The notes under the pieces are model-generated. The model was given only the letters and a program-made list of their open reading frames with translations. It was not told the DNA's origin and did not search any database. A stretch of 64,000 nt of DNA from Knufia peltigerae (taxonomy: Eukaryota; Ascomycota; Eurotiomycetes; Chaetothyriales; Trichomeriaceae): the NCBI GenBank assembly GCA_030247855.1, contig JAPDRN010000167.1, forward strand, positions 1 to 64,000, written 5' to 3'. The position numbers and the translations under genes were made by a program. Positions 20,709 to 29,748 of this stretch are shown here, piece after piece; position 1 is the stretch's first letter; every line of letters begins with the position of its first letter.

Positions 20709-22265
20709 TTAGGAAAGTGCCATCCAGTCACTTTTCATGACCAATTCATCATCAGGTTCCCAAAACACGGAATGCATTTGCGTCCAGACGACCTCATGGC
20801 CTTCGTCATCCTGGCGAATATCCACGCCTGGGTTAAGCATAACCTCCCTGATACGTTCCTCTTCTGAAGGTACTTCGGCATACCTAGGGAGAGAGCTCTG
20901 CACGGTGATCTCGCTCAGGGTAATATCATGCTCCATCTCGACCAGACGCTGGCCCACACAATACATCGTGTTCATGTCCCAGAGGTTTTCACGGTCAATC
21001 CCCAGTTTCTTCATCAAAGACAAGGCGGCGAGGCGAGTAGGTAGAGACCGGCACTTCATGACGACAAAGTACAGGAGAGGCGTAAAACCCATCTCGCATA
21101 TGAATTTAGGACGAGGAGAATGATCTGGTGATCCTCGCAGCACCACCTGAGATGCTAGGTTCACTATTGACCGGAATTTGTCGAGATGCCGATCGTACGC
21201 CATTTCATTTGGCTCTAGAGCCACGTTTACCCAAATCTGGGTCACCAGATATCTCATCTGAAGAAGGTGACATCTTAATGGGCCACTTTCCAGCGGCGGC
21301 TGAGCAGCCTGAAACTCGGAGAACGCATGATACCACGCATGCAGGGACCTTTCGAGGCGTTCTTGCTTCTCCCTAATCGAAGCTGGGACGTCCATGTGTC
21401 GCAATGTCCCTAGACGATAATCTCCGGCGGAGCGGATGAATCGAATCGATTCGGAGAGAAGAATGTCGAGAGAGCATTGGGCATCCGCAATCTTGGCGAA
21501 ATGGTGTTGAAATTTGGCGTCCAGGCCTGCCACATAAGGAAATGACGAGACCGAGCACCCAAAAAACAAAGGAAAGATACTCAACCGACAGAAAATGATG
21601 GGGAGGTAATCATGGCGTATAACTAGCGATGGTGCGGCCCTGTTGAGTATCAAGATACCGTTGCGGCAGTGCTCGATGGCCGAGTCCTGATTCCCTTGCA
21701 AAAACTCGACACAAATGAAGAGCGCACACACAAGTAACACCACTGCGTCATCCCGAGACGAGAGCAACTCCTTGATTGCTGAGTTATAATGGCGCACGGC
21801 GAAGTAGTCTGTTGATGCAAGAAGTGGCGATTTGTTCATGCCTTGGAACTGCTCATAGAGCGAGCTCAGAGCCACCACCGCATGCCTGACGGCCGGCTCG
21901 CGGTGACTCATTTGTAATACCATATTTGTCCAGAAGTAGGCGTCGAACTCGCCTGAGAGGGCCGGGCCAGCCACATTCCGGAAAAAATCAAACGCCCTGG
22001 CTTCGCGGCCATGGCTACCGCTCGAAGTCAGGCGGCGTTCTTCGTGTAATGACAAAACAACCCGAGGTTTGGAGAGGTAGCCATCACATCTCCTGCCCGT
22101 ATCTGTGCACCTTGCGCAGTGTGGCTTTGTCTCGTCGCATTTTACCTTTCGAATCCTGGGAGTGTGGTTAGCGCGGACTCTTTGAGGACTTTGGGAGAAA
22201 AAAACGTCCACATACTTGCATGTGTTACAGCCTGTTTTGACCTTCGGTTGCCCCTTTCTAACCAT
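20709..22265 (-). CDS. Zn2Cys6 fungal transcription factor
   Basis: Two exons, 22216-22265 and 20709-22155, encode 498 aa. The spliced protein has a perfect binuclear cluster near its N-terminus: C13-x2-C16-x6-C23-x6-C30-x2-C33-x6-C40 (TGCNTCK|IRKVKC, DETKPHC, ARC, TDTGRRC). The 60-bp intron at 22156-22215 has GT-AG ends, is a multiple of three and contains no stop, so an unspliced reading frame (518 aa) also exists but breaks the cluster spacing. The remainder is the usual helical fungal-specific domain (VALSSLYEQFQG, LLVCALFICVEFLQGNQDSAIEHCRNG). It shares a divergent promoter with the FAD monooxygenase gene, so local control of that gene is a reasonable inference. Confidence 0.9.
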   Translation of the reverse strand: MVRKGQPKVKTGCNTCKYVDVFFSQSPQRVRANHTPRIRKVKCDETKPHCARCTDTGRRCDGYLSKPRVVLSLHEERRLTSSGSHGREARAFDFFRNVAGPALSGEFDAYFWTNMVLQMSHREPAVRHAVVALSSLYEQFQGMNKSPLLASTDYFAVRHYNSAIKELLSSRDDAVVLLVCALFICVEFLQGNQDSAIEHCRNGILILNRAAPSLVIRHDYLPIIFCRLSIFPLFFGCSVSSFPYVAGLDAKFQHHFAKIADAQCSLDILLSESIRFIRSAGDYRLGTLRHMDVPASIREKQERLERSLHAWYHAFSEFQAAQPPLESGPLRCHLLQMRYLVTQIWVNVALEPNEMAYDRHLDKFRSIVNLASQVVLRGSPDHSPRPKFICEMGFTPLLYFVVMKCRSLPTRLAALSLMKKLGIDRENLWDMNTMYCVGQRLVEMEHDITLSEITVQSSLPRYAEVPSEEERIREVMLNPGVDIRQDDEGHEVVWTQMHSVFWEPDDELVMKSDWMALS

Positions 22266-23092
22266 GGCATAAGATCAAAATCCAGGGATTTAGAAAGAAA
22301 GTCCGAAGTCTCCAGTAATGATCAGCTCCATCGATATAGTATCACGCCGTTCAGGGCAGCAGAAACATCCCTTGGAGCAGGGTCCATTTTAAAGCAGGCG
22401 GCCCCCAATTGCTGTGGCGCGTACGGAGTAACTGCAACAGCCTTATTATGGCAGAGTCCGAGCAAGCCAATAGGAACACTGATCAATCCTGACGTCTTCT
22501 TCACACCCGTACGGAGTATTACGAGCTTCCGAATTCGAATACAGAGTGGCCTTACCAAACAGCGCCTCGTAAATGCATGCTCCACCACTGCGTGTACGGT
22601 GCAGTATTAAGAACATGTTGGGGTTGTCGGTAACAACGCAATGGGGCCATAGTGACATAGATTTTCCCACAACACAATGGTACACAGGGAACGAGATTTG
22701 CCGGTCACATCTGTTCTCAGGTCAGTTCGCGGTTTCTCAGATGTCTATCGTTACGAGATGCTTTCAATGTCTCGATCTGGTCGCCCTCAACCAGTGCTGC
22801 ACCAAGTTACAACATGAGACTTTCGTCCGCTTTGGTGGCAGCTTCCGTCGTACCTCGTAAATGAAGCCAAATTCGGGCCCGAATTGCCAGGGTGCACGCC
22901 CGATACCATCTCACACGGGTGAGTCTCAACGTCACTTTATCATGTCTATGAGGCTAAATCGTGTCCCTTGCAACAATATGTACAAAACTTCTATCTTTCT
23001 CTCCCCCCCAGACCGTTATCTTTCTTATTCTTACGTGACCGCTCAAGGCCAAGTTTTCTATTTTCCGTCCTCCAACCGTCAAGGGCGCCATA
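22266..23092. promoter_or_regulatory. Divergent promoter, Zn2Cys6 factor and FAD monooxygenase
   Basis: 827 bp between two start codons. Contains a perfect 16-bp palindrome at 22870-22885 with core CGG-N2-CCG, and two TACGGAGTA copies (22422, 22510). Short open frames in the region have no support. Confidence 0.55.
22870..22885. promoter_or_regulatory. Perfect 16-bp palindrome with CGG-N2-CCG core, candidate operator
   Basis: AATTCGGGCCCGAATT reads the same on both strands. Inverted CGG triplets are the usual target of dimeric Zn2Cys6 factors, and a gene for one starts 605 bp to the left. The site is 208 bp upstream of the monooxygenase ATG. Function is inference. Confidence 0.45.
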
Positions 23093-24358
23093 ATGCCATC
23101 GCAGAGAGTGCTCATCGTCGGGGCAGGTGTGGCAGGCTCGGTAGCAGCTTTCTGGCTGGCCAAGTATGACTTTGAGGTGGTCGTCATTGAACGGTCCAAA
23201 GCCGAGCAGAAAGCCGGACAAGGGATCGAGATCGAAGAACCTGCACTTCAGGTTGTAAAAGCCATGGGCATCTTGGACGAACTGAATGAGAAGAAGACGG
23301 GCGAGCTCGGGTTCGAGTGCCACGATGAGAAGTTTCGTGTGCACGGTCGCCTGGAGACGGGCGCATTTAGTCCCACGGGCAACCTCGAACTCATGCGAGG
23401 TGACCTGACCGAAGTCCTCTACAAAGCTGCCGACGGATCTGCCAATGTGAAGTACCACTTCGAAACGACGATACAGAGTCTACGACAGACACAGGATACA
23501 ATCATCGTGGAACTTCAGAGAAGAAACGACAAATCCAGTTGGACCGAGGAATTTGATTTCGTGATAGGCGCCGACGGAGTCAAATCACATACGAGAAGGC
23601 TCACAATGGGACCCCCTGAAGTCATCAAGTGCTTCAAGCCCGTCGGCGCCTACGTGGCATACTTTTCAATTCCGAAGGAAGATCGGGACTGGCCCTACTC
23701 TCGAATGTGCGCCTTCCCCGGCCGGCGGATCATCTGGATCCGGCCGCTTGGAAAAGATGACAAGATAGTCTCGGTGTATCTGATCCACCTTGGTGGCGAC
23801 CTTCCTGACCTGCACCTAGCAATTGCCACTGGAGACAGGCCGAAGCAGAGGGAACACCTTGCCAAATTATACAGTGGCTTGGGCTGGGAAGCGCCACGGG
23901 TCGTCGAGCACATCATGACCGCAGAAAACTTCTACGCGGACGAGCTTGAGCAGGTCAAACTCCAGAAATGGTCGCAAGGGCGGGTCGCGCTCGTCGGTGA
24001 TGCAGCTTGTGCTCCGACCAATTTCACCGGGTCCGGCAACCAGTTGGCGATCATAGGTGGATGGGTACTGGCTCAGGAGCTGTCGAGACACCGAAGTCCA
24101 GCGGCGTTTGAGACGTACGAGAAGAGACTGCGCGCATACGTGGAACAATGTCAGAACATCCCGCTCTGGGGATACGCGCCCTACATTTTCATCCCACAGA
24201 CAACTTGGGGCATCAAGTGTCTTCAATTGTTTTTCGTATTGATTTCCTGGGTGGTACGTTTCCTTCTGTGGTCGAACCTGTCAAAATTGTTCCCAGAGGG
24301 GCATGAGATCAATTTCAATCTGGAGATAGAGGGAGTCGAAGCAAAGACTGCACGGTGA
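23093..24358 (+). CDS. FAD-dependent monooxygenase (PHBH/salicylate hydroxylase-like)
   Basis: Intronless, 421 aa. Class A flavoprotein monooxygenase: N-terminal Rossmann GxGxxG motif (VLIVGAGVAGSVAAFWLAK, residues 6-24), an ERS acidic end of strand 2 (VVVIERSK), the conserved Arg of helix 4 region (LMRGDLTEVLY), the DG motif (FDFVIGADGVKSHTRR near 160) and the GD motif (RVALVGDAACAPTNFTGSG near 300). A hydrophobic stretch near residues 375-395 (CLQLFFVLISWVVRFLLW) suggests membrane attachment, as in fungal meroterpenoid and indole epoxidases. NAD(P)H-driven hydroxylation or epoxidation of an unknown substrate. Divergent from the Zn2Cys6 regulator. Confidence 0.9.
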   Translation: MPSQRVLIVGAGVAGSVAAFWLAKYDFEVVVIERSKAEQKAGQGIEIEEPALQVVKAMGILDELNEKKTGELGFECHDEKFRVHGRLETGAFSPTGNLELMRGDLTEVLYKAADGSANVKYHFETTIQSLRQTQDTIIVELQRRNDKSSWTEEFDFVIGADGVKSHTRRLTMGPPEVIKCFKPVGAYVAYFSIPKEDRDWPYSRMCAFPGRRIIWIRPLGKDDKIVSVYLIHLGGDLPDLHLAIATGDRPKQREHLAKLYSGLGWEAPRVVEHIMTAENFYADELEQVKLQKWSQGRVALVGDAACAPTNFTGSGNQLAIIGGWVLAQELSRHRSPAAFETYEKRLRAYVEQCQNIPLWGYAPYIFIPQTTWGIKCLQLFFVLISWVVRFLLWSNLSKLFPEGHEINFNLEIEGVEAKTAR

Positions 24359-24852
24359 AGATTGTGTATTTGCCGGCACATATAGGGCGCTTGCACTCTC
24401 ATTGGAATATTTGATCCAATCCCAGATCGCGTCAATATATGAATCTCCCCTCCTGTCTGTATCCTTAGCACACCACTCAATCCTGCTAGCAAGCCATCAT
24501 CTAGTCACAGCCGTATCGCGCTTCTTCTCACATCCATAGAGTCTCAATGCAGACCTGATGTTATCTCGATCTAGTCTTTTTCAGACAATTTTTGAACCCA
24601 GGTGAATATAAAATGATAGAATTCACACCCCAAGTTCAAGCAAACATTAAATCTGAGCAGATAGAGAAGTGGTGGTGGGTATTGGAGGCACTTTGGTAAA
24701 TTTTTGGTTCTCCGCGTTGTGCGTGACCTTTCGTCATCTCGGGCGCGTTTGGGGAAATCACAAGACAGCTTCGAGGTCTAGACGCAGACACGCAAGTCGA
24801 CACGAGCAACACCTGGAATTCATTTTTCCAGTGTAGGTGTTGCCAAACAAAC
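24359..24852. other. Intergenic region, no gene seen
   Basis: 494 bp between two + strand genes; 3' region of the monooxygenase and promoter of the mitochondrial Mmc1-like gene. No feature recognised. Confidence 0.5.
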
Positions 24853-26844
24853 ATGAAAAGACCATCGAGATCCAGGTCTCACAGACAGCTCGAGCTCGTG
24901 GTCGACAGCTTCTTTTTCTGCCCCTCCTGTACGATATGGCGAACCGGTCGACCCGGTCTGCGATCTGGTTTCTTGCGACGAGCCCTCTCGACGACCCGAC
25001 GAAACTCTGCTGCGATTCCCACCTCACACACGGCCGTCAACGCCACGAAGAATGTGCCCGCGCGCTACAAGCCGCTCCATGAAGCTCTGGGGGAGGTGTG
25101 GAAGAAGGCCTCGGCGCAGGTGAACCTGAGTCGACTACAACTTGCGCTGCAAGGTCTCGAGTCGGAAACCCCCGCCACGAGGGTGGCAGTGTTGGGACTA
25201 AACGTCCAAGACACGGCGCGGAGGGTCGTGCGATTACTGCTCGCCGACGCACTAGAAGATGAAGGGTCGTGGGAGAAACAGATACTGGATCCCGGAGCTG
25301 CCTTCAGTCACGGCCTGGTGATACGGTATGGTCAACCGCCGAACCCAAACCTACCACAACCCAGGACCTCGACGCCGGTTCTCTACGTGCCTTCGGACGT
25401 TCTGCTGAGGAACAACGTCGAAGTATTGGTCTCGACGATCCAGGGTTTGGGCAATGGCGAGCTGCTTCAAGGCGCCCACACCGTCACCGCGGATGCGTTC
25501 CTGTCGCCTTCGGTCGGCACGCCCACGGCGGCAAGTGGCAGGCAGGTCGCGATCAGCCAACCTGTACACAGCACGTTGCTCGTCACGAACGGGTTAGGAG
25601 AGCTCATGGCGGCCGCAGAGTTGCTCGCTTCTACAAATTTTGTGGCTCCGGAAGACCGCAGGTCGGTCCAGTCGGTGGTGAACCTGGAGGGTACGAAGAC
25701 GACGGCAGCTCACGGACGACAGGTGCTGATCGTCGATGCGACCAAGGCGGAGGAAGGTCTCGCAGCGATTCGTCGGTCCGTGACCGAGGCGAGAACTTAC
25801 GAGCACAAATGGATAGATTCTGGCCTTCCTTCGTTGACGACCTGGCTCACCTCTTCATCTGCCGCTCGCTCCGAGGGACCTATCCCGGCAACAGTGAAGA
25901 CTTTGATAAGCTCGGTTCTCACCAATGCAACGAGGAACTTACAAGCACAGGCTGCTTTAGAAAAGCGATCCAACGCAGCTAGGAGTATAAACTATACGAC
26001 AAAGGCTACCCTGGAAGACTTGATCGAAGAGTTTTCTCGAAATGCACATCAAGAGCTTCAGTCAGGATTATCGTCCGCATGGGGTTCACGAAACTGGCGG
26101 AAATTAGCATGGTACAAGCTCTTTTGGCGAGTCGATGACGTCGGATTGATCATTACCGACCTCATCACGAACGCATGGCTACCACGGACCGAACGAGCCG
26201 TATATGAGCTATCTGGCCGCTTTTCCCAGGCAGGAATATCTCTAATGGATGTTCCGCAAAACGGTAATACCGTGGCTCTTCCCGAAACAGAGAAGATTGA
26301 AGAGCCTACCCAAGTATTACAAGCCCAAGCAGGAGTTGCGACCGAACCGGCCATAGAACCAGTGCTGGTCAACAGAACGGGAAGAACAGAGATCGAGATG
26401 GCAGCCATTCCACGTCCAGTGCCTTTGTCGTCTTCGATTTCAGCCATTCGTGCTACTCAAATCGATCGTGCCATCACTAGTCTTACCAGTACGGCTCAAC
26501 AGATTGTGCTCAAGACACTGTCCTTGACTGGTCTCTCAGCTGGACTATCTGGCCTGACATATGTATCCGTGGCGGGCAGCATGTACGAGGCTGGAACCAT
26601 CGTTGCTCTCGGCACGGCATATGCCCTGTGGCGCATGCAAAGCGACTGGTTGAATGCCACCAAAACTCTGGAGACGGCATTACACGAAGAAGGTAAGACG
26701 TTGATTCGGAGGATGGTCGGCCGAATGAGGGACTTGGTTGAGCAGGGTAGCAAAGTTGTCGAAGATGAGGTCGAGGTTCATACACGGAGGGAGGCCGAGG
26801 ATGCCGTCCTAAGGGCGAAGGAGGAACTCGAACGTCTGAAGTAG
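24853..26844 (+). CDS. Mitochondrial Mmc1-like protein (divergent dynamin-fold, fungal)
   Basis: Intronless, 663 aa. The first 55 residues are Arg/Ser-rich with almost no acidic residues (RTGRPGLRSGFLRRALSTTRR), a strong mitochondrial presequence. Then RYKPLHEALGEVWKKASAQVNLSRLQLALQGL and RVAVLGLNVQDTARRVVRLLLADAL, a P-loop-like region without an obvious GKT/S; a beta/alpha core (TLLVTNGLGELMAAAELL, VLIVDATKAEEG); a middle helical part; and near residues 555-600 two hydrophobic segments (LSLTGLSAGLSGLTYVSVAGSMYE, GTIVALGTAYALW) followed by amphipathic helices. This layout resembles Mmc1, a fungal inner-membrane protein described as a diverged dynamin relative needed for cristae shape. That assignment is from memory of the family and needs a profile search. 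Confidence 0.62.
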   Translation: MKRPSRSRSHRQLELVVDSFFFCPSCTIWRTGRPGLRSGFLRRALSTTRRNSAAIPTSHTAVNATKNVPARYKPLHEALGEVWKKASAQVNLSRLQLALQGLESETPATRVAVLGLNVQDTARRVVRLLLADALEDEGSWEKQILDPGAAFSHGLVIRYGQPPNPNLPQPRTSTPVLYVPSDVLLRNNVEVLVSTIQGLGNGELLQGAHTVTADAFLSPSVGTPTAASGRQVAISQPVHSTLLVTNGLGELMAAAELLASTNFVAPEDRRSVQSVVNLEGTKTTAAHGRQVLIVDATKAEEGLAAIRRSVTEARTYEHKWIDSGLPSLTTWLTSSSAARSEGPIPATVKTLISSVLTNATRNLQAQAALEKRSNAARSINYTTKATLEDLIEEFSRNAHQELQSGLSSAWGSRNWRKLAWYKLFWRVDDVGLIITDLITNAWLPRTERAVYELSGRFSQAGISLMDVPQNGNTVALPETEKIEEPTQVLQAQAGVATEPAIEPVLVNRTGRTEIEMAAIPRPVPLSSSISAIRATQIDRAITSLTSTAQQIVLKTLSLTGLSAGLSGLTYVSVAGSMYEAGTIVALGTAYALWRMQSDWLNATKTLETALHEEGKTLIRRMVGRMRDLVEQGSKVVEDEVEVHTRREAEDAVLRAKEELERLK

Positions 26845-26926
26845 TCAGGTAGTCGAGATTCACAATGATCATGCCTGGAGTCTGTAGCACATCTCTACAT
26901 CACCATCATGATAGTCTTTGACGGAC

Positions 26927-27682
26927 CTAGCTGACTTGAACTGCGTCATCGGGCACGCCTCTTCTGCTCTTGAGGCACCGCGCCCAGAATTGCATCATGG
27001 GCAACACCTCTTCCCTGTTCTTGGGCATCGTGTCGCCGGCCTTCTTCCACCGATGGTAGGTGACGAACTCGAAGACGCCCTTGACACGTTTCAAGGAGCT
27101 CGAGTCGGCAGCCGCAAGCGGCGAGTTCGAACCCGAAAGGAGCAAGACGGGAGTCCTGTTTGTCGTTTTGCTTGGGGCGGGAAGGGATAGAGGCAACATT
27201 CCGCCAATGGCCATGACCCCTCCCAGGGAAAGGGACGACAGTGACGCGTGCAACGGCACCGCTAGGGCCACGGAGCCTCCTTGCCCGTACCCAAAGACGT
27301 GGATGTGGTCCGGCCGGTAGCCTTGTTTGGCGATCAGGGTGTCGTGGATGACGTCGCGGGCGACGAGGTCGACGGCACGACTCGTGGGTGATGAGTCCGG
27401 GTCGGCGTCGAGAGACCCTGTGCTCGCATCGAGGTGAAGATCGTCGGACCAGGAATGGGACGTGCCGTCAGGATCCAGCGGGACGGGGAGGGGGAACGGA
27501 GGGTTGAGGGTGATTGTCAGTGCGTCTGGAAGGTTCAGGGCACGAGGGAACGAGAAGAAGTTTGAGGCGTTGTCGCCCAAGCCGGGCAGGAACAGGATCA
27601 CATTGGTCGGCGTGGTGTTGGGAGGGAGGTGGATTGTGGGATTGAGAGACGTGGGAAAGTCGCTGGCTTCTGGGAGGGGCAT
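26927..27682 (-). CDS. Alpha/beta-hydrolase (acyl-protein thioesterase-like) lacking the nucleophile Ser
   Basis: Single exon, 251 aa from the Met at 27682; an in-frame Met at 27793 would add 37 Pro/His-rich residues that look untranslated. Carboxylesterase/APT fold: VILFLPGLGDNASNFFSFPRAL (oxyanion strand-loop, residues 28-49), TITLNPPFPLP, then HIHVFGYGQGGSVALAVPL, the nucleophile elbow. In active relatives the elbow reads G-F/Y-S-Q-G-G; here residue 133 is Gly, and neither the usual Asp (LLLSGSNSPLAA has none) nor a typical GxGH end is clear. It may be a non-catalytic member; I believe some fungal homologues share this, unverified. Converges with the Mmc1-like gene, 82 bp between stops. 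Confidence 0.75.
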   Translation of the reverse strand: MPLPEASDFPTSLNPTIHLPPNTTPTNVILFLPGLGDNASNFFSFPRALNLPDALTITLNPPFPLPVPLDPDGTSHSWSDDLHLDASTGSLDADPDSSPTSRAVDLVARDVIHDTLIAKQGYRPDHIHVFGYGQGGSVALAVPLHASLSSLSLGGVMAIGGMLPLSLPAPSKTTNRTPVLLLSGSNSPLAAADSSSLKRVKGVFEFVTYHRWKKAGDTMPKNREEVLPMMQFWARCLKSRRGVPDDAVQVS

Positions 27683-28973
27683 ACTTGGTTGTGGCTGTGC
27701 CTGGTGCGTGTAGGATATTCCACATGTGCTGTACTTGCTAGGAGTTGGATGTGGGTGAGGCGATTCGAAAGTCCACAAAAAAAAACAGGGCACAAGTGAG
27801 GCTGTGACAAGTTGTTACCTGTGCTCGCGATCGAGTAATGTCAAATCTCTTCTCGAAAATGGTACAATATGTATGGTCGATCAGGCACATCTAACCGAGT
27901 AAGTTTACCCAGGGTTCTTGTACATAATTCGTACTGGTTATGGGGAGTTGGTTTGGTTGTCGTGAAAAACATGTTCCAGCATGACGTCGAACTCAAGCTT
28001 CGATTGGATAACTTGGCATGCGAAACAAGCATCAGCCCCCTGGAGAAACCCTGCAGGGCCCTTGGAACAACTACGGCTTTAAACGCCAGTTTTGAAACAA
28101 TCATACGTAGTACCCCTCGCCTTACCACACTTTGTTGAAGTGATAAGCCAGAGTGTACAGCATCCTAAGAAGGCACAGTAGTGTTGTACAGACGCTGCAA
28201 CGAGCTGTACATGGCTACTGTCAATCGCTTTGAACAACGCTAATATAATTCTCTGACTACCATCACCATGTACTTACCACTCGTAGTACTCCGTATTTCT
28301 TAGTACATGCCACGATCGAGTCCCCGCTCATCCCGTTTTCTGATCCAAGCGAGCTGAAAGGACAACCCGTTGCGCTGCGGCCACATGAGCCACCACCCGA
28401 ACTTTTGCATAGCCACCTGCTCGGATGGGTTCCTAGCTGAAAGAAAAATAGTGAAACATTCCGACGTTTACAGCTGTGCCTGGCAGGACAGAATAGAGTC
28501 CTCTGACTCGTCGCATTGCCGTACTTTTCCTTGGGTTGACGCAGTGGGTTCTTCACGACCAACCGATCCGAAACAGCTTTGAATGGCCCCCCGGGAAGAG
28601 TGAGATGCAGCGAGGCCACGAACAGTGAAAATGGGTCGGTGGGGTTTGGTTCCTATCACCCCCTTCCACGCGTCCAATTGTGAAGTACCTTGAGAAGACC
28701 AAACGCAGGACCCAGGTTAAATTCGTGATGGAGGGGCAATAATGACTGCATAAGGCAGGTAGGTGACAATACCGAGAGTGGCACACCGTCCCTTTCGTCC
28801 CAGTCACTTTCAAGACGTATATAAACTTGACTAAATCTGCCCCTCGACTTCTGGCACCTTTCCACATCTCACGACCTCTGAAACCACCTCTTCGTACAGT
28901 GACACTTCTCACTCGATACTCCAAACCAAACCAAGCCTACCCAAAACCAAATCTATCTTACATTACCGTCAGA
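27683..28973. other. 1.3-kb divergent intergenic region
   Basis: Promoters of the hydrolase-like gene (left) and CipC (right). One TACGGAGTA copy at 28287-28295. The right end has a TATA box and a C/A/T-rich leader before the CipC ATG. No coding region supported. Confidence 0.55.
28818..28825 (+). promoter_or_regulatory. TATA box of the CipC gene
   Basis: TATATAAA, 149 bp upstream of the ATG at 28974. It is the best TATA match noticed in the window and fits a strongly expressed, inducible gene. Confidence 0.6.
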
Positions 28974-29542
28974 ATGTTCGGCTTCGGTATGACTACTCTT
29001 CACACCGCCCCCCTCCCCCTTGGGATCCAATCCAATTCCTACCTTACCTACCACAGGCAACCCCTCCCCAGATACTAGCAACAAAACTTGCTAACCTACG
29101 CATCTTATCTCAAACCAGACGACGCTAGACAATCTCACCAAGAGGTCTATGGTAACGGAGGCTACGACAATCAGGCCAAATTCTCTCACGAACTCATCGC
29201 AGGCGGTGCTGCCTTTGAGGGTATGAAGTTGTTCGAGGACCGTCAACGCAAAGAGGGTGAGTCTACTACGATTTCAGCCCAATGGCAATAAAGACAGTCA
29301 CAAAAGACTGACAAGCAAACTCAGGCAAGCCCGTCTCCCATTCCTTTGCCAAGGAACTTCTCGCCGGATTCGTTGGAGGAGAAGTTGACAAGCTCGCCGA
29401 GACCAAGGGAATGAACGAGTATGATGCCTACGAGGCTAAGAAGAGAGCCAGAGAACATGCCGAAAACATGTATGATCAGCACTACGGCGGCATGGACCAG
29501 TACAACCCTGACCAGCGTGATGCTCCCAACTTCAACTACTAG
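28974..29542 (+). CDS. CipC-like antibiotic/stress-response protein
   Basis: Three exons, 28974-28986, 29119-29256 and 29325-29542, encode 122 aa. The first exon is only 13 nt (MFGF plus one base); the join gives MFGFDDARQSHQEVYG, then KFSHELIAGGAAFEGMKLFEDRQRKEGK, HSFAKELLAGFVGGEVDKLAETKG, DAYEAKKRAREHAENMYDQHYGG and a Asn/Tyr/Pro-rich end. This matches CipC, first found as induced by concanamycin in Aspergillus and later as an abundant cytosolic hyphal protein with unknown biochemistry. The family is short (about 110-130 aa), so the length fits. Tail-to-tail with the XRCC4-like gene, 206 bp between stops. Confidence 0.9.
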
Positions 29543-29748
29543 GGTGCTTGAAGGTAGCCAGCGGTTGCAGCAGCCTCAACTGATGGACAGAATGGTTTGA
29601 TAGTGCTAGCCAATAAGTGTCTCGGCATATGCCTCAAATCCAGAGGCCATGAGAACTCAAAGCGGCATCTAAAAGCCAATGATTATCATATCAACCCATA
29701 CGGTTATTCGTTATGCATTCGAGAATCATGTCCTTGCGTTTGACTATT

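Noticed and set aside
22156..22215. Uninterrupted 518-aa Zn2Cys6 protein
   Set aside because: The 20 extra codons have perfect intron ends and spoil the Cys spacing, so splicing to 498 aa is preferred.
16742..24358. Complete secondary-metabolite gene cluster
   Set aside because: No PKS, NRPS, terpene synthase or other backbone enzyme is present in the window.
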